The notes under the pieces were generated by a model, which had not been told where the DNA came from, did no database searches, and worked only from the letters and a program-made list of their open reading frames with translations. Below are positions 26,593-36,429 of a stretch of 64,000 bases of DNA, piece by piece. The number at the start of each line of letters is the position of its first letter. Within the stretch, counting starts at the first letter, position 1. The DNA comes from an uncultured Lachnospiraceae bacterium. Its GTDB lineage: Bacteria > Bacillota > Clostridia > Lachnospirales > Lachnospiraceae. The stretch covers positions 1 through 64,000 of the forward strand of contig CACYTU010000012.1 in the NCBI GenBank assembly GCA_902777355.1, in the 5' to 3' direction. The translations under genes were made by a program, and so were the position numbers.

Positions 26593-27570
26593 TCATAGAC
26601 CATATGTCCGGCGGATGATCTCTTCCATGTGGTCGAGCAGGGCGGTCTCATTTTCAAAATCGTCCAGGTTGATCCAGGTCACATTTTTCTCCCTGCGGAA
26701 CCAGGTCAGCTGGCGCTTGGCAAAATGTCTGGAATCGCGCTTGATCAGCCGCACAGCTTCCTCCATGGGATACTCTCCGTCCAGAGAGCGCAGTATCTGG
26801 CGGTAACCGATTCCCTGCATGGAGACGTCCCGGGACGTCAGGCCCAGGGACCTCAGACGGCGGACCTCGTCCTCAAGACCGTTTTCCATCATTTTGTCCA
26901 CGCGGATGTCGATTCTTTCGTAGAGCTTTTGACGGTCCATTGTGAATACAAAAAAGACTGCCCGGTAAGCGGGATCCCGCTGGCGCTCATTCCGATTGTG
27001 GTCGGAAATACGCATTCCGCCGCTCATGCCTGCAAATTCCAGGGCACGGATGATCCGCTTGACATTGTTGGGGTGGATCGCTTCCGCGGAGGCGGGATCT
27101 GTCTCCTGAAGTCGTCTGTACAGAGCCTCCGGCCCCTGTGTGCGGGCTTCCTCCTCCAGGGAAGCCCGGTACTCTGTATCGGATTCCATCTGCGTGAAAT
27201 CTATTCCGTAAAGAAGAGCCTGGATATAAAAGCCGGTGCCTCCTACCAGAAAAGGGAGCCGGCCCTGTTCGAGGATCTGCGCGACAGCGGCCTCCGCCTC
27301 CTTCTGGAAACGGACTACATTCCAGTTCTCTGTGGGGTCGGCGACATCGATCAGATAATGAGGGATTCCCTCTTGTTCTTCTTCCGTGACTTTTGCGGAA
27401 CCTATGTCCATGCCGCGGTAGACCTGCATCGAATCGGCGGATATGATACTTCCGTTGAGACGCCGGGCCAGAGCTACAGATGCGGATGTCTTCCCTGTGG
27501 CGGTCGGACCGGCGATGATCACAAGGGGGCGGGATGAGGGAGTGTTTGTGTCTATGGTTTGTCCTGGCAT
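26593..27570 (-). CDS. miaA: tRNA dimethylallyltransferase
   Basis: 325 residues from ATG 27570, preceded by CAGGAGAAACTA. Reading further upstream would only translate a 24-bp repeat, so that extension is rejected. The P-loop is GPTATGKT (21-28), followed by the SADSMQVYRGMDIGSAKV and HYLIDV blocks, GTGFYIQALLYG and the KRDSRHFAKRQLTWFR tRNA-contact motif. It attaches dimethylallyl to A37 of tRNAs reading UNN codons. MiaB, encoded 6 kb upstream in the same cluster, then adds the methylthio group. Confidence 0.95.
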   Translation of the reverse strand: MPGQTIDTNTPSSRPLVIIAGPTATGKTSASVALARRLNGSIISADSMQVYRGMDIGSAKVTEEEQEGIPHYLIDVADPTENWNVVRFQKEAEAAVAQILEQGRLPFLVGGTGFYIQALLYGIDFTQMESDTEYRASLEEEARTQGPEALYRRLQETDPASAEAIHPNNVKRIIRALEFAGMSGGMRISDHNRNERQRDPAYRAVFFVFTMDRQKLYERIDIRVDKMMENGLEDEVRRLRSLGLTSRDVSMQGIGYRQILRSLDGEYPMEEAVRLIKRDSRHFAKRQLTWFRREKNVTWINLDDFENETALLDHMEEIIRRTYGL

Positions 27571-27627
27571 TAGTTTCTCCTGCTGTGGTCGGGAATAAGT
27601 CATATGCGGGGCTGATCGTGAAGGGGC

Positions 27628-27755
27628 AGAACAATGCACGGGCGCAGACGCAAAACAATGCATGGGCGCAGGCGCGAAAAAAAGCACGGGCGCAGACGCA
27701 GAACAATGCATGGGCGCAGACGCAGAACAATGCATGGGCGCAGACGCATAGCTAT
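27628..27755. repeat. 24-bp tandem repeat x 5
   Basis: CAATGCATGGGCGCAGACGCAGAA-type 24-bp units repeat about five times between the end of mutL and the start of miaA. The unit is a multiple of three, so open frames run through it on both strands. These frames have no independent support. Confidence 0.85.
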
Positions 27756-27810
27756 GCGGAAGGGCCCGGGCAAAGCGGCTTTCAGCCCGGGACTTCAGCT
27801 CAGGCCTTTC

Positions 27811-30324
27811 TCACACGATCCTCTTGAATTTGCGGTCGATCTCATACTGACTCATCTGGATCATGACGGGTCTGCCGTGGGGGCAGTGGTAGGGGTTGTC
27901 CAGCTGCAGCAGCTCCCCGATGAGTGCCCTGGCTTCTTTTTCAGAGAGCCGGCTGTTCCCTTTGACGGCTGCCTTGCAGGACATGGATGCGACCTTGGAA
28001 ATAACTGCATGCGGAGTCCCGCTGATCCGCTCATTCATGATCTCCTCCAGAATTCCTCTGAGAAGACTGTCCGCGGATTGTCCGAAGAGTTCTGTGGGAA
28101 CAGCCCGGATGGCATAGGATCCGGCTCCGAAATCTTCAATCTCGTAGCCCATGGCGGCAAAAACACTCCTGTACTGGAGATATGCCGACTCTTCTCTTCC
28201 GCTGAGCCTGACGACGATCGGAGGCAGCAGCTGCTGGGAGGCGACATAGACAGACGATTCTCCGTCATGGTCAGCATCGGTCCCGGAACTGAGTCCGGGG
28301 GAATCCTGTCCCTGTTCCAGGAGTCTGTCCAGAGACAGATACTGTTCAGGAGCGGCGTCCCTGACTTCAGGGACGGAATCGAGACCGGGATGTTCCTTTT
28401 CAATCCTTCGCATCATGCGCTCATAGTTGATTTTTTCATGAGCCGCGTGCTGGTCGATGATCAGAAGCTTTTTTTCATATTCTATGATCCAATAGGTTCC
28501 GAAGATCTGTCCGACATATTTGAAATCTTCGGCTTTCTTCCCGGTGAGGATGCGGTCTTCTTCATTGAACGCATTGACCGTTCCGGACAGCATCCCTTCA
28601 AGGGTGAGCTGCCCGTTCTTTTCCTGATTCAGCTGCTGATCAAGGCCCGGATTGAGTTCCGCATCAAGTTCCTGATTATGTTCCGCATCAAGTTCCGCAT
28701 CAAGTCCCTGATTAAGTTCCTGATCACTTGTCGTGGGAGCCTGGGATCCGCTGCCTGCATTTGTCTGCGGTAAGCCCGGACTGGGGTTAGCGGAAGAACC
28801 CTGAGAAGAGGGTGTGCCGTCAGCAAGTCCGTCTGCGGGAACAGTGCCATGGATCAGGGAGGATGGGGAACTATGTCCGGAATCTGCCCCATATTGCCGC
28901 CTGTCCTCAAACAGAAAATCGTCTCCGGAGTCTGCCTGTGCGGAAGAAGGAATAATGCTTCCGGAGTCTGCCTTAGCGGAAGAAGGGATATTGCTGCCGG
29001 AGACTGTCTTCCCCGGGAGGAGGGACGGGTTTTCAGGGGCTTTCGCTGAGCCGGCAGAAGTTATTTGGGAAGTGCCATCAGACTGCCGGCCTGCGGCCAT
29101 TCCTGTAATGTCAATGTTCTTCCTGTCCTCTCTCTGAACTTCTTTTTTGAAAGAGACAGCGGGAGCAGCAGGAATCTGAGCCGTTCGGTCCGATTCAAAG
29201 GCTTCGGGGGATGACATTTCGCGCAGCTGCCTCTTTTTGTGAAGGAGTTCTTTTCTTGCCAGAGCCCTGTCTTCCGCAGCTGTGTTCATCGTGGCTTTGG
29301 GAATAAGTTCCGTTTTGTGGAGCACGGCGTGTGTGCTCTCGTTCAAAAACTGAAAAACTGCTTTACGGTCTGTAAAGCGGACTTCCATCTTGGAGGGATG
29401 GACATTGACATCGACGTCTTCGGGGCGCATGGTCAGATGAAGGACCGCAAAGGGGAAGCGGTGCTGCATGAGATCGGTGCGATATCCTTCTTCAAGACCG
29501 GCGGAGAGTTCTTTGCTGCGAAGCATCCTGCCGTTGATGAAGAAGGTCTCAAAACTGCGGCTTGAGCGGCTGACTTCCGGCCTGCCCAGAAAACCGTCCA
29601 GGATCATTCCCCGCTCCTGATCTTCCGCGTGGATGGGAAGGACTGCACCCGCAGTTTCCCTGCCATAGATCCGGTAGATCAGCTCTTTCAGATTTCCGTT
29701 GCCGGTCGTGTGAAGTTTGTCCTGTCCGTTCACACGGTAGTGGAAGGAAATGTTGGGGTGGGACAGGGCCTGTTTTTCGATCAGGTCAGTGATATAACCA
29801 GCCTCGGTCTGTGGCTGGCGAAGGAACTTTCTGCGGACAGGGATACTGCCGAAAAGATTCCGGACGATGACAGTGGTTCCGTTGGGGGCGCCGATCTCCT
29901 CCAGGCTGATATTGACAGGAGAATCGGGGGAATAGGAAGCAAGGTGATCATTGAGGGCCCGGGTGCCGGAAATGGATTCCCGGACTTTGGTGATCATTTC
30001 CACCTGGGCCACGGAAGCGATGCTGGCCAGGGCCTCACCCCTGAACCCCAGGGAGGACAGGCTGGACAGGTCGTCGGCATCCCGTATTTTGCTGGTCGCA
30101 TGGCGCACAAAGGCCCTGGCGATCTGATCCTTCTCTATGCCGCAGCCGTTATCCGTGACCCGGACCATACTGATGCCGCCGTCTTTGATTTCGACAGTGA
30201 TCGCTGTGGATCCGGCGTCTATCGAATTTTCGACCAGTTCCTTCACGACATTGAGAGGACGCTCAATGACCTCTCCTGCCGAGATGCGGCTGATGGTCTC
30301 TTCGTTGAGAAGTTTGATTTCCAT
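27811..30324 (-). CDS. mutL: DNA mismatch repair protein MutL
   Basis: 837 residues from ATG 30324 (MEIKLLNEETISRISAGEVI), with AGGA just before it. The GHKL ATPase domain (1-330) has ENSIDAG, DNGCGI, RHATSKI and GFRGEALASI motifs. The C-terminal domain holds the endonuclease motif DQHAAHEKINYE and CPHGRP, so it should nick DNA during repair. The linker between them (about 345-610) is twice the usual length. It is made of repetitive segments such as SSAKADSGSIIP/SSAQADSGDD and LDAELNPGLDQQLNQE. It starts 38 bp after mutS, so they form one operon. Confidence 0.95.
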   Translation of the reverse strand: MEIKLLNEETISRISAGEVIERPLNVVKELVENSIDAGSTAITVEIKDGGISMVRVTDNGCGIEKDQIARAFVRHATSKIRDADDLSSLSSLGFRGEALASIASVAQVEMITKVRESISGTRALNDHLASYSPDSPVNISLEEIGAPNGTTVIVRNLFGSIPVRRKFLRQPQTEAGYITDLIEKQALSHPNISFHYRVNGQDKLHTTGNGNLKELIYRIYGRETAGAVLPIHAEDQERGMILDGFLGRPEVSRSSRSFETFFINGRMLRSKELSAGLEEGYRTDLMQHRFPFAVLHLTMRPEDVDVNVHPSKMEVRFTDRKAVFQFLNESTHAVLHKTELIPKATMNTAAEDRALARKELLHKKRQLREMSSPEAFESDRTAQIPAAPAVSFKKEVQREDRKNIDITGMAAGRQSDGTSQITSAGSAKAPENPSLLPGKTVSGSNIPSSAKADSGSIIPSSAQADSGDDFLFEDRRQYGADSGHSSPSSLIHGTVPADGLADGTPSSQGSSANPSPGLPQTNAGSGSQAPTTSDQELNQGLDAELDAEHNQELDAELNPGLDQQLNQEKNGQLTLEGMLSGTVNAFNEEDRILTGKKAEDFKYVGQIFGTYWIIEYEKKLLIIDQHAAHEKINYERMMRRIEKEHPGLDSVPEVRDAAPEQYLSLDRLLEQGQDSPGLSSGTDADHDGESSVYVASQQLLPPIVVRLSGREESAYLQYRSVFAAMGYEIEDFGAGSYAIRAVPTELFGQSADSLLRGILEEIMNERISGTPHAVISKVASMSCKAAVKGNSRLSEKEARALIGELLQLDNPYHCPHGRPVMIQMSQYEIDRKFKRIV

Positions 30325-30361
30325 TCCTGTGATTATGACCTCCGTAATGTAAATCCTTGTT

Positions 30362-33334
30362 TTATTCCGGCGCGTTCCAGCGGTTTTTGAGCCTGCTCTG
30401 AAGCCTGTACAGTGTGTTGAGTGCATCCAGGGGCGTCAGGTTCTGTATATCGATGCCGGCCAGATCCTTGAGCACATCTTCATCGGATGTAGTGTCGAAA
30501 AGAGACATCTGGGCCAGATCCACATCATCGTAGTGGACCGGTTTGGAGGATGGTTTCCCTCCGGACACATTGGTGTTGATATTCTGCAGTTTTTCCGTGA
30601 TATCGTTGTCGGTCAGCTGGGCGACGAGCTCGGTCGCACGGTCGATCACGATGTCCGGAAGTCCTGCCAGGCGGGCAACCTGGATACCATAGCTCTTGTC
30701 GGCGCCGCCGCGGACGATCTTGCGCAGGAAAATGATGTTCTCCCCGCTCTCTTTTACGGCGACGCAGTAGTTCTTGACACCGGGGATTTTTCCCTCAAGC
30801 TCCGTGAGCTCGTGATAATGGGTGGCGAAGAGGGTTTTTGCGCCCAGATATCTTCTGTTGCTGATATGCTCCACCACAGCCCAGGCTATGCTCATGCCGT
30901 CATAGGTGGAAGTGCCCCGTCCGATTTCATCAAGGATCAGCAGGCTCTTTGAAGTGGCGTTACGCAGAATGTTGGAGACTTCATTCATTTCGACCATAAA
31001 AGTACTCTGGCCGCTGCCCAGGTCATCGGAGGCCCCCACCCGGGTGAAGATCCTGTCTGTCACGCAGAGCTTTGCTTTTTCAGCCGGAACGAAACTCCCG
31101 ATCTGGGCCATGAGGGTGATCAGGGCAACCTGCCTCATGTAAGTGGATTTGCCGGCCATGTTGGGACCCGTGATGATACAGATGCAGTTCTTTTTGTTGT
31201 CGAGGACAGTGTCGTTGGCGATGAAATCGCCCTTCTGCATCTGCTCTACGACAGGATGTCTTCCCTCAGTGATCCGGATGGTTCCGCTCTCGTTGAATGT
31301 GGGGCGCACGTAGTGATTCCGCTCCGCGACGAGGGAGAGGGAGGCGAAAACATCGATGTTGGCCAGAGCTTTTGCGGCGCGCTGGAAGTCTGTGATTCTG
31401 GCGGCGCATGCCTCGCGGATCCTGCAGAATGTATCATATTCCAGAGCACCGAGCTTATCCTCGGCATTGAGAATGCTGTCCTCCAGCTCTTTGAGCCGGA
31501 CTGTCGTGTAGCGCTCCGACCCGACCAGGGTCTGTTTGCGCATATAGTCATCCGGGACCAGATTTTTAAAGGAGTTGGTCACTTCAAAATAATAGCCGAA
31601 GACTTTGTTGTATTTGATTTTCAGATTCTTGATTCCGGTGCGCTCCCGGTCCTCGGCCTCAAGGTCCATGAGCCATTTTCTGCCGTTGTTTCTGGCGTCG
31701 CGGAGGCGGTCTATATCGGGGTCGAAACCTGCGCGGATAATGCCTCCTTCCCGAATGGTAATGGGAGGTTCATCGACGATCGATTTTTCCAGAAGATTCA
31801 GCAGGTCACTGAAATCTCCGATGGCATCGCGCAGAGCAGCCAGGCCGCGGGACTTGTTGCCTTTCGGGCAGGCATCTTTGCCGCGGGAATGATCTCCAGG
31901 CGCGGTTGACCCGCTGCCGTAGTTCCCTGTGGAATCGGCGGCGGGAATGTCCATGGAAAACTGTCCGTCATCAGCGGGGACACCGGATCCGGACAGCTGA
32001 AGATCACTGCGGAAACCGTCGGAAAGAGAATGAGTGCCTTGAGCCTGTCCGCCGGCGGAATTCTCCTGACTGAGCCCATGGGAGGAATCGTCGTGCATGA
32101 ATCCGGCCAAAACTGCCTTGACAGGGTCAAACATACGAAGAGAGTCCCGCAGGGCGATCATATCCCTGGGATTTGCTGACTGGTAGGAAATCCTGGTCAT
32201 CAGGCGTTCCAGATCATAGACGGCGCCCAGGTATTCACGCAGTTCGTCGCGGTCCACGCTCTGACGGCAGAAGGACTCGACACAGTCCAGGCGGTCTTCT
32301 ATCTCCGCCCGGTCGGTGAGGGGCTGTTCCAGAAAGCGGTGAAGGAGCCTGGCCCCCATGGCTGTGCAGGTTTTGTCCAGGACCCACAGAAGGGAGCCTT
32401 TCTTTTTCTTGTCCCTCAGTGTCCGGGTGAGTTCCAGATTTCTGCGGGTAGAGCTGTCAAGCAGCATATACTTGCCGGAGGCATATGCCCGGATCTGTGT
32501 GATATTGGAAAGGGCGTTTTTCTGCGTGTCATAGAGATAGCGAAGGAGGGCACCGGCTGCCAGAGTGCCGGAGGGGAAGTCCTCGATGCCCAGAGAGAGC
32601 AGGGAGGAAGCCCGGAAGTGTTCTTTCAGGAGATTTACCGCTGAAGACTCTTCAAAACTGCTGTGTCCGACCGCGCTGATCTGGACCGAGAGACGGTCCC
32701 TGAGGTCGGCCAGGTCCAGGCTGCTCATGAGAAGCGCGTCATTGCAGATGAGCTCAGCGGGATTATATCCCACAATCTCATCGTAGAGCTTGGAGATATC
32801 CGGAACTTCGGACACCAGAAAATCGCCGGTGGAGATATCCGCGGCGGCGATTCCAATCTGGGAGGTCGTATAAAAAACACATAAAATGTAGTTGTTGCGG
32901 CTCTCGTCCAGAGCGTTCATGTCCAGATTTGTGCCTGGAGTGACAATGCGGACCACCTCGCGGCGGACGATTCCTTTGGCAGTGCGGGGATCCTCCATCT
33001 GTTCGCAGACAGCGACCTTGTGGCCGTTTTCCACAAGCCTGGTCAGGTAGGCGTCGACCGCATGGTAAGGAACACCGCACATGGGAGCCCGGTCGGGCAG
33101 ACCGCAGCTCTTGCCTGTGAGCGTCAGCTCCAGTTCCCGGGAGACTGTGATAGCATCATCGAAAAACATCTCGTAAAAATCGCCGAGACGGTAAAAGAGC
33201 AGGCAGTCGGGATTTTCATGCTTGGTGCGCAGATAGTGCTGCATCATGGGTGAGAGCTGCTGCATGAACTTTTGGTCTTCCGCCATGGCAGCGGAAGATT
33301 TGTATTTTGTATAATCGTATAACTTTTCTGGCAT
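30362..33334 (-). CDS. mutS: DNA mismatch repair protein MutS
   Basis: 990 residues with AGGAAAA before ATG. The mismatch-binding motif GDFYEMF (51-57), connector and lever domains, Walker A GPNMAGKSTYMRQ and Walker B LLILDEIGRGTSTYDG are all intact. It recognises mispairs and recruits MutL. A polar Ser/Gly/Asp-rich insertion of about 90 residues (near 405-500) makes it about 110 residues longer than most clostridial MutS. The insertion lies ahead of the clamp region. The mutS-mutL gene pair is intact, so the repeat-rich character of the region is not due to an obvious break in either gene. Confidence 0.96.
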   Translation of the reverse strand: MPEKLYDYTKYKSSAAMAEDQKFMQQLSPMMQHYLRTKHENPDCLLFYRLGDFYEMFFDDAITVSRELELTLTGKSCGLPDRAPMCGVPYHAVDAYLTRLVENGHKVAVCEQMEDPRTAKGIVRREVVRIVTPGTNLDMNALDESRNNYILCVFYTTSQIGIAAADISTGDFLVSEVPDISKLYDEIVGYNPAELICNDALLMSSLDLADLRDRLSVQISAVGHSSFEESSAVNLLKEHFRASSLLSLGIEDFPSGTLAAGALLRYLYDTQKNALSNITQIRAYASGKYMLLDSSTRRNLELTRTLRDKKKKGSLLWVLDKTCTAMGARLLHRFLEQPLTDRAEIEDRLDCVESFCRQSVDRDELREYLGAVYDLERLMTRISYQSANPRDMIALRDSLRMFDPVKAVLAGFMHDDSSHGLSQENSAGGQAQGTHSLSDGFRSDLQLSGSGVPADDGQFSMDIPAADSTGNYGSGSTAPGDHSRGKDACPKGNKSRGLAALRDAIGDFSDLLNLLEKSIVDEPPITIREGGIIRAGFDPDIDRLRDARNNGRKWLMDLEAEDRERTGIKNLKIKYNKVFGYYFEVTNSFKNLVPDDYMRKQTLVGSERYTTVRLKELEDSILNAEDKLGALEYDTFCRIREACAARITDFQRAAKALANIDVFASLSLVAERNHYVRPTFNESGTIRITEGRHPVVEQMQKGDFIANDTVLDNKKNCICIITGPNMAGKSTYMRQVALITLMAQIGSFVPAEKAKLCVTDRIFTRVGASDDLGSGQSTFMVEMNEVSNILRNATSKSLLILDEIGRGTSTYDGMSIAWAVVEHISNRRYLGAKTLFATHYHELTELEGKIPGVKNYCVAVKESGENIIFLRKIVRGGADKSYGIQVARLAGLPDIVIDRATELVAQLTDNDITEKLQNINTNVSGGKPSSKPVHYDDVDLAQMSLFDTTSDEDVLKDLAGIDIQNLTPLDALNTLYRLQSRLKNRWNAPE

Positions 33335-33383
33335 CAGTTTTTCCTGTTCGTTTGATGTGTCTGTCCGATATGGCTTATGCGGG

Positions 33384-33625
33384 GCCGGCTTAACTGCCTG
33401 ACCCGCGAAAAAAGCAGTCAGACAGGAGCCGGCTTAACTGCCTGACCCGCGAAAAAAGCAGTCAGACAGGAGCCGGCTTAACTGCCCGAGCCGCGATAAA
33501 AACAGTCAGACAGGAGCCGGCTGAACTGCCTGACCTGCGAAAAAAAGAAGTCAGACAGGGGCCGGCTGAACTGCCTGACCCGTGAAAAAAACAGTCAGAC
33601 AGGGACCGGCTGAATGCCGGAATCG
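33384..33625. repeat. 44-bp tandem repeat x 5.3, each with a hairpin
   Basis: Units start at 33384, 33428, 33472, 33516, 33561 and 33605. Each carries CTGCCTGAC and GTCAGACAG arms around an A-rich loop, so the array would fold as a row of hairpins. It lies downstream of miaB and upstream of mutS. Confidence 0.9.
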
Positions 33626-33652
33626 CGTAAAAAGGCATATCGGAGAAAGGGA

Positions 33653-35116
33653 TTACTCTCCGACTACTGTGCCGAAGAAATAGAATCCTCTGCACTCATC
33701 CAGCCTTACCTGTAACATTTTTCCAATCATGGAGGGGTCTCCGGGCACGTGGACCAGCATGTTGTTGGAGAGACGGGCCGTGATATAACGGCTGTCCTTG
33801 ACATTAACTTCCTCGGCGAGGGCCTCCATTATGCGGCCTGTCAGACGGTCCGCCCTGCCGTGGGCAGTCTCCTGGACGGCTGCCAGCACGCGGTTGAACA
33901 TGCGGTTTTTCTCGGCTTCCGGAACCTGGTCGGGCATTTTGGCGGCAGGGGTGCCGGCGCGCTTGGAATAAATAAATGTAAAAGCGTTGTCGAAACCGAC
34001 GCGGCGGACGACATCGATGGTATCGTCGATGTCATCGTCATTTTCACCGGGGAACCCGACGATAATATCCGTGGTGATGGAGACGTCCGGTATCTCCCGG
34101 CGGATCTTGAGGGCCAGATCGATGTACTGCTCCTTCGTATACCGCCTGTTCATCCTCTTCAGGATACGGTCGGAGCCGGACTGCAGAGGAAGATGTATAT
34201 GTCTGGCGATTTTTTCATTGTCCCGGACAGCCCGGATCACATCGTCGGACAGATCCTTGGGGTGAGGTGTCATGAAACGGACCCGGCGTATTCCCTCTAT
34301 TTTGCAGACCTCAGTGAGCAGGTCCGCGAAGGTGCAGGAAATATCCAGATCTTTGCCGTAGGAATTGACATTCTGCCCCAGCAGCATGATTTCCACCACA
34401 CCGTCGGCAGCAAGACGTTCGCACTCACGCAGGATCTCGACGGGCTGCCGGCTCCTCTCCCGCCCTCTCACATAGGGGACTATGCAGTAGCTGCAGAAAT
34501 TATTGCAGCCGAAAGTAATATTTGTACCGGATTTAAAGGGATATTTGCGCGCGGTGGGAAGCGCTTCCACAATTCTGTCGGCCCGGTCCCAGATCTCGAT
34601 GACCATGCCTTCTGATTCAAGACAGGCGCTCAGATACTCGGGGAAACGGTAAAGATTGTGAGTGCCGAAAATGAGGTCGACAAAGCGATAACTCTTCTGT
34701 ATCTTTTCGACATTGGTCTTTTCCTGCACCATGCAGCCGCAGACCGCGATCTTCATCCCCTCGCGGTTCTTTTTGAGATGCCCGGCCCTCCCGAGCCTGC
34801 CGAAGACACGCTGGTCGGCGTTGTCCCGGACTGTACAGGTGTTATAAACAAGAAAATCAGCGTCTTCCGACGCTGCCTCTTCAAAACCGGCACTCCTGAG
34901 AATACCGATGATCTTCTCCGAATCCCGGGCGTTCATCTGACATCCGAAAGTCTCGACGCGGCAGGTGAGTTTCCTGCCGGCAGCCTGGGAGCGGCGCTGT
35001 ACGATTTCCCGGGCCCGGGCCAGAAACCAGGCCTGACGGGCGGGTTCGACTTCGGGGGCGGGACTGTTCAGATCCGCTTCAAGGACCAGTTGCTCAAAAG
35101 TTTCATTTACAGTCAT
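33653..35116 (-). CDS. miaB: tRNA-2-methylthio-N6-dimethylallyladenosine synthase
   Basis: 487 residues from ATG 35116, preceded by TTTGGAGAAATAT; a GTG eleven codons upstream lacks such a site. The N-terminal UPF0004 domain has cysteines in ETFGCQMN, NTCTVRDNA and VCGCMVQ, which bind one 4Fe-4S cluster. The radical SAM domain has CNNFCSYC for the second cluster. A TRAM domain ends the protein. It adds a methylthio group to A37 of tRNA after MiaA. The N-terminal 55 residues precede the usual start of the fold, as in other clostridial MiaB proteins. Confidence 0.95.
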   Translation of the reverse strand: MTVNETFEQLVLEADLNSPAPEVEPARQAWFLARAREIVQRRSQAAGRKLTCRVETFGCQMNARDSEKIIGILRSAGFEEAASEDADFLVYNTCTVRDNADQRVFGRLGRAGHLKKNREGMKIAVCGCMVQEKTNVEKIQKSYRFVDLIFGTHNLYRFPEYLSACLESEGMVIEIWDRADRIVEALPTARKYPFKSGTNITFGCNNFCSYCIVPYVRGRERSRQPVEILRECERLAADGVVEIMLLGQNVNSYGKDLDISCTFADLLTEVCKIEGIRRVRFMTPHPKDLSDDVIRAVRDNEKIARHIHLPLQSGSDRILKRMNRRYTKEQYIDLALKIRREIPDVSITTDIIVGFPGENDDDIDDTIDVVRRVGFDNAFTFIYSKRAGTPAAKMPDQVPEAEKNRMFNRVLAAVQETAHGRADRLTGRIMEALAEEVNVKDSRYITARLSNNMLVHVPGDPSMIGKMLQVRLDECRGFYFFGTVVGE

Positions 35117-35165
35117 ATATTTCTCCAAATCTATGTATCTATTCTTCACTGCACAGTACGTCGAA

Positions 35166-35984
35166 TCACCAGTCCTGCGTGACTCTGTAGAGCCACCAGT
35201 TCCCCTTTTTTCCGATTCTTTCTACGACGCCCATCTCGGTCAGGAGCAGCATCACAGTAGAAAAACCATTCTTTTTAAAGCCTGCAGCTCTGGCAAAATC
35301 AGCGGAAGTAAAGGGCTCAGGCAGGTCTGCCGGCACCAGCTGCATATAATCGCGGGGGCAGGTCAGAACCATGCGGTCTTCCATTCGCAGGGGAATACGG
35401 TCGTAGCGGTGAGACCCGCGTTTTTTATCCCTGCTCCATCCGTCCAGGAGACGGTATTCGTCCAGATCGATCAGCAGCAGCTCAAAGGACAGATTGGGGT
35501 CACTCAGGAAGGGCCGGATCTTGTACAGCTCCCGGAAGGCATGGAAAAAACTCCCCTGCAGGGGAGATTTGTTTTTTTTCACCGGCTCACCGGTTTCCGG
35601 ATCGACCCAGATGATCTGCTTTTTTGCCGGGATGGGATAGACGACACGTACGGGATACTGCGGCAGAAAGCAGGCCAGTTTGGCCCGCATGGCATTCATG
35701 TTGGCGGTCTGGATCTCAATGATATGATCCCCGGAAAAAATATCCGCGATATATCTGTCGATCGGAATCTCCTGGTGGTCTTCATCGGAATCTATGTAGT
35801 TTTTGAGGACGGCGTGCAGTGTTTTTTCAGACTGCATGCCGATCCCGTGTCTTTCTCTGGGCGCCAGGGTGATCACCTTGGCGCGCGCCGCGTCGAACCG
35901 CTCTCTGGCCTGCTCGAGGGAGGTCTCGTCAAGAGCGGCTGACAGCTGTGAGACTTCTTTTGATTTAGTATACTCTTCTGCCAT
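35166..35984 (-). CDS. conserved protein with PD-(D/E)XK-like core and winged-helix tail
   Basis: 272 residues. The block IADIFSGDHIIEIQTANMNA (near 84-103) followed by a YPVRVVYPIPAKKQIIWVD strand resembles restriction-endonuclease-like folds. There an Asp and an ExQ or ExK pair bind metal. Families with an IEIQTxN motif occur widely and are uncharacterised. The C-terminal 50 residues (TSADFARAAGFKKNGFSTVMLLL) resemble a winged helix. It follows a weak ribosome-binding site and lies 49 bp upstream of miaB in the same direction. A nuclease role is my inference. Confidence 0.6.
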   Translation of the reverse strand: MAEEYTKSKEVSQLSAALDETSLEQARERFDAARAKVITLAPRERHGIGMQSEKTLHAVLKNYIDSDEDHQEIPIDRYIADIFSGDHIIEIQTANMNAMRAKLACFLPQYPVRVVYPIPAKKQIIWVDPETGEPVKKNKSPLQGSFFHAFRELYKIRPFLSDPNLSFELLLIDLDEYRLLDGWSRDKKRGSHRYDRIPLRMEDRMVLTCPRDYMQLVPADLPEPFTSADFARAAGFKKNGFSTVMLLLTEMGVVERIGKKGNWWLYRVTQDW

Positions 35985-36118
35985 GTGATTGCCGCCGGAC
36001 CCCTAAACCGCGGATCGCGGATCGTTTTCCGCCGGGACAGTCCGGTCTGTGTGAAAGGAAAATAATATACGCGGAGCATTTGCAAGCATACATGAATGTT
36101 CTTTTAATTTCAAGAGCC

Positions 36119-36270
36119 GTTACTATCACAGTCCCTTCGAAACTGTAAAAGTAACATGCGTCTGCCCGTTCCAAATGCTCTTCGAGCATGGGCAAACGCC
36201 GTTAAACCCGGGTTTTTGCATGAAAAACCCATGCAAAAACACCTCGAACGTGGAGACTGTGAATAGTAAC
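36119..36270. mobile_element. MITE-like element A, copy 3, with 8-bp target duplication
   Basis: 152 bp beginning GTTACTATCACAGTC and ending GACTGTGAATAGTAAC, flanked by perfect CAAGAGCC repeats (36111-36118 and 36271-36278). It contains a GGGTTTTTGCATGAAAAACCC hairpin in its centre, similar in design to the elements at 17.1-17.4 kb. It is non-coding. The remainder of the gap 35985-36429 holds only short degenerate repeats. Confidence 0.8.
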
Positions 36271-36429
36271 CAAGAGCCTTCAAGAACCTTCGCTTTCCTG
36301 CAGCTGTTATCCGAAAAAGAAGAATTCCGGAAGGCTTAATTGCAAGGCGTATTCTGAAAAGCCTGTTTATACATGTTTGAGATGGCAAATAATGACCACC
36401 GGTATATTTAGAAAGCTCAATTGAAAAGC

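Noticed and set aside
27571-27735. N-terminal extension of MiaA
   Set aside because: It translates the 24-bp tandem array into MHCSASAP-type repeats; a proper ribosome-binding site precedes the ATG at 27570.
30325-30426. N-terminal extension of MutL into mutS
   Set aside because: The conserved MutL start lies at 30324; the extension overlaps the mutS end and has no family similarity.
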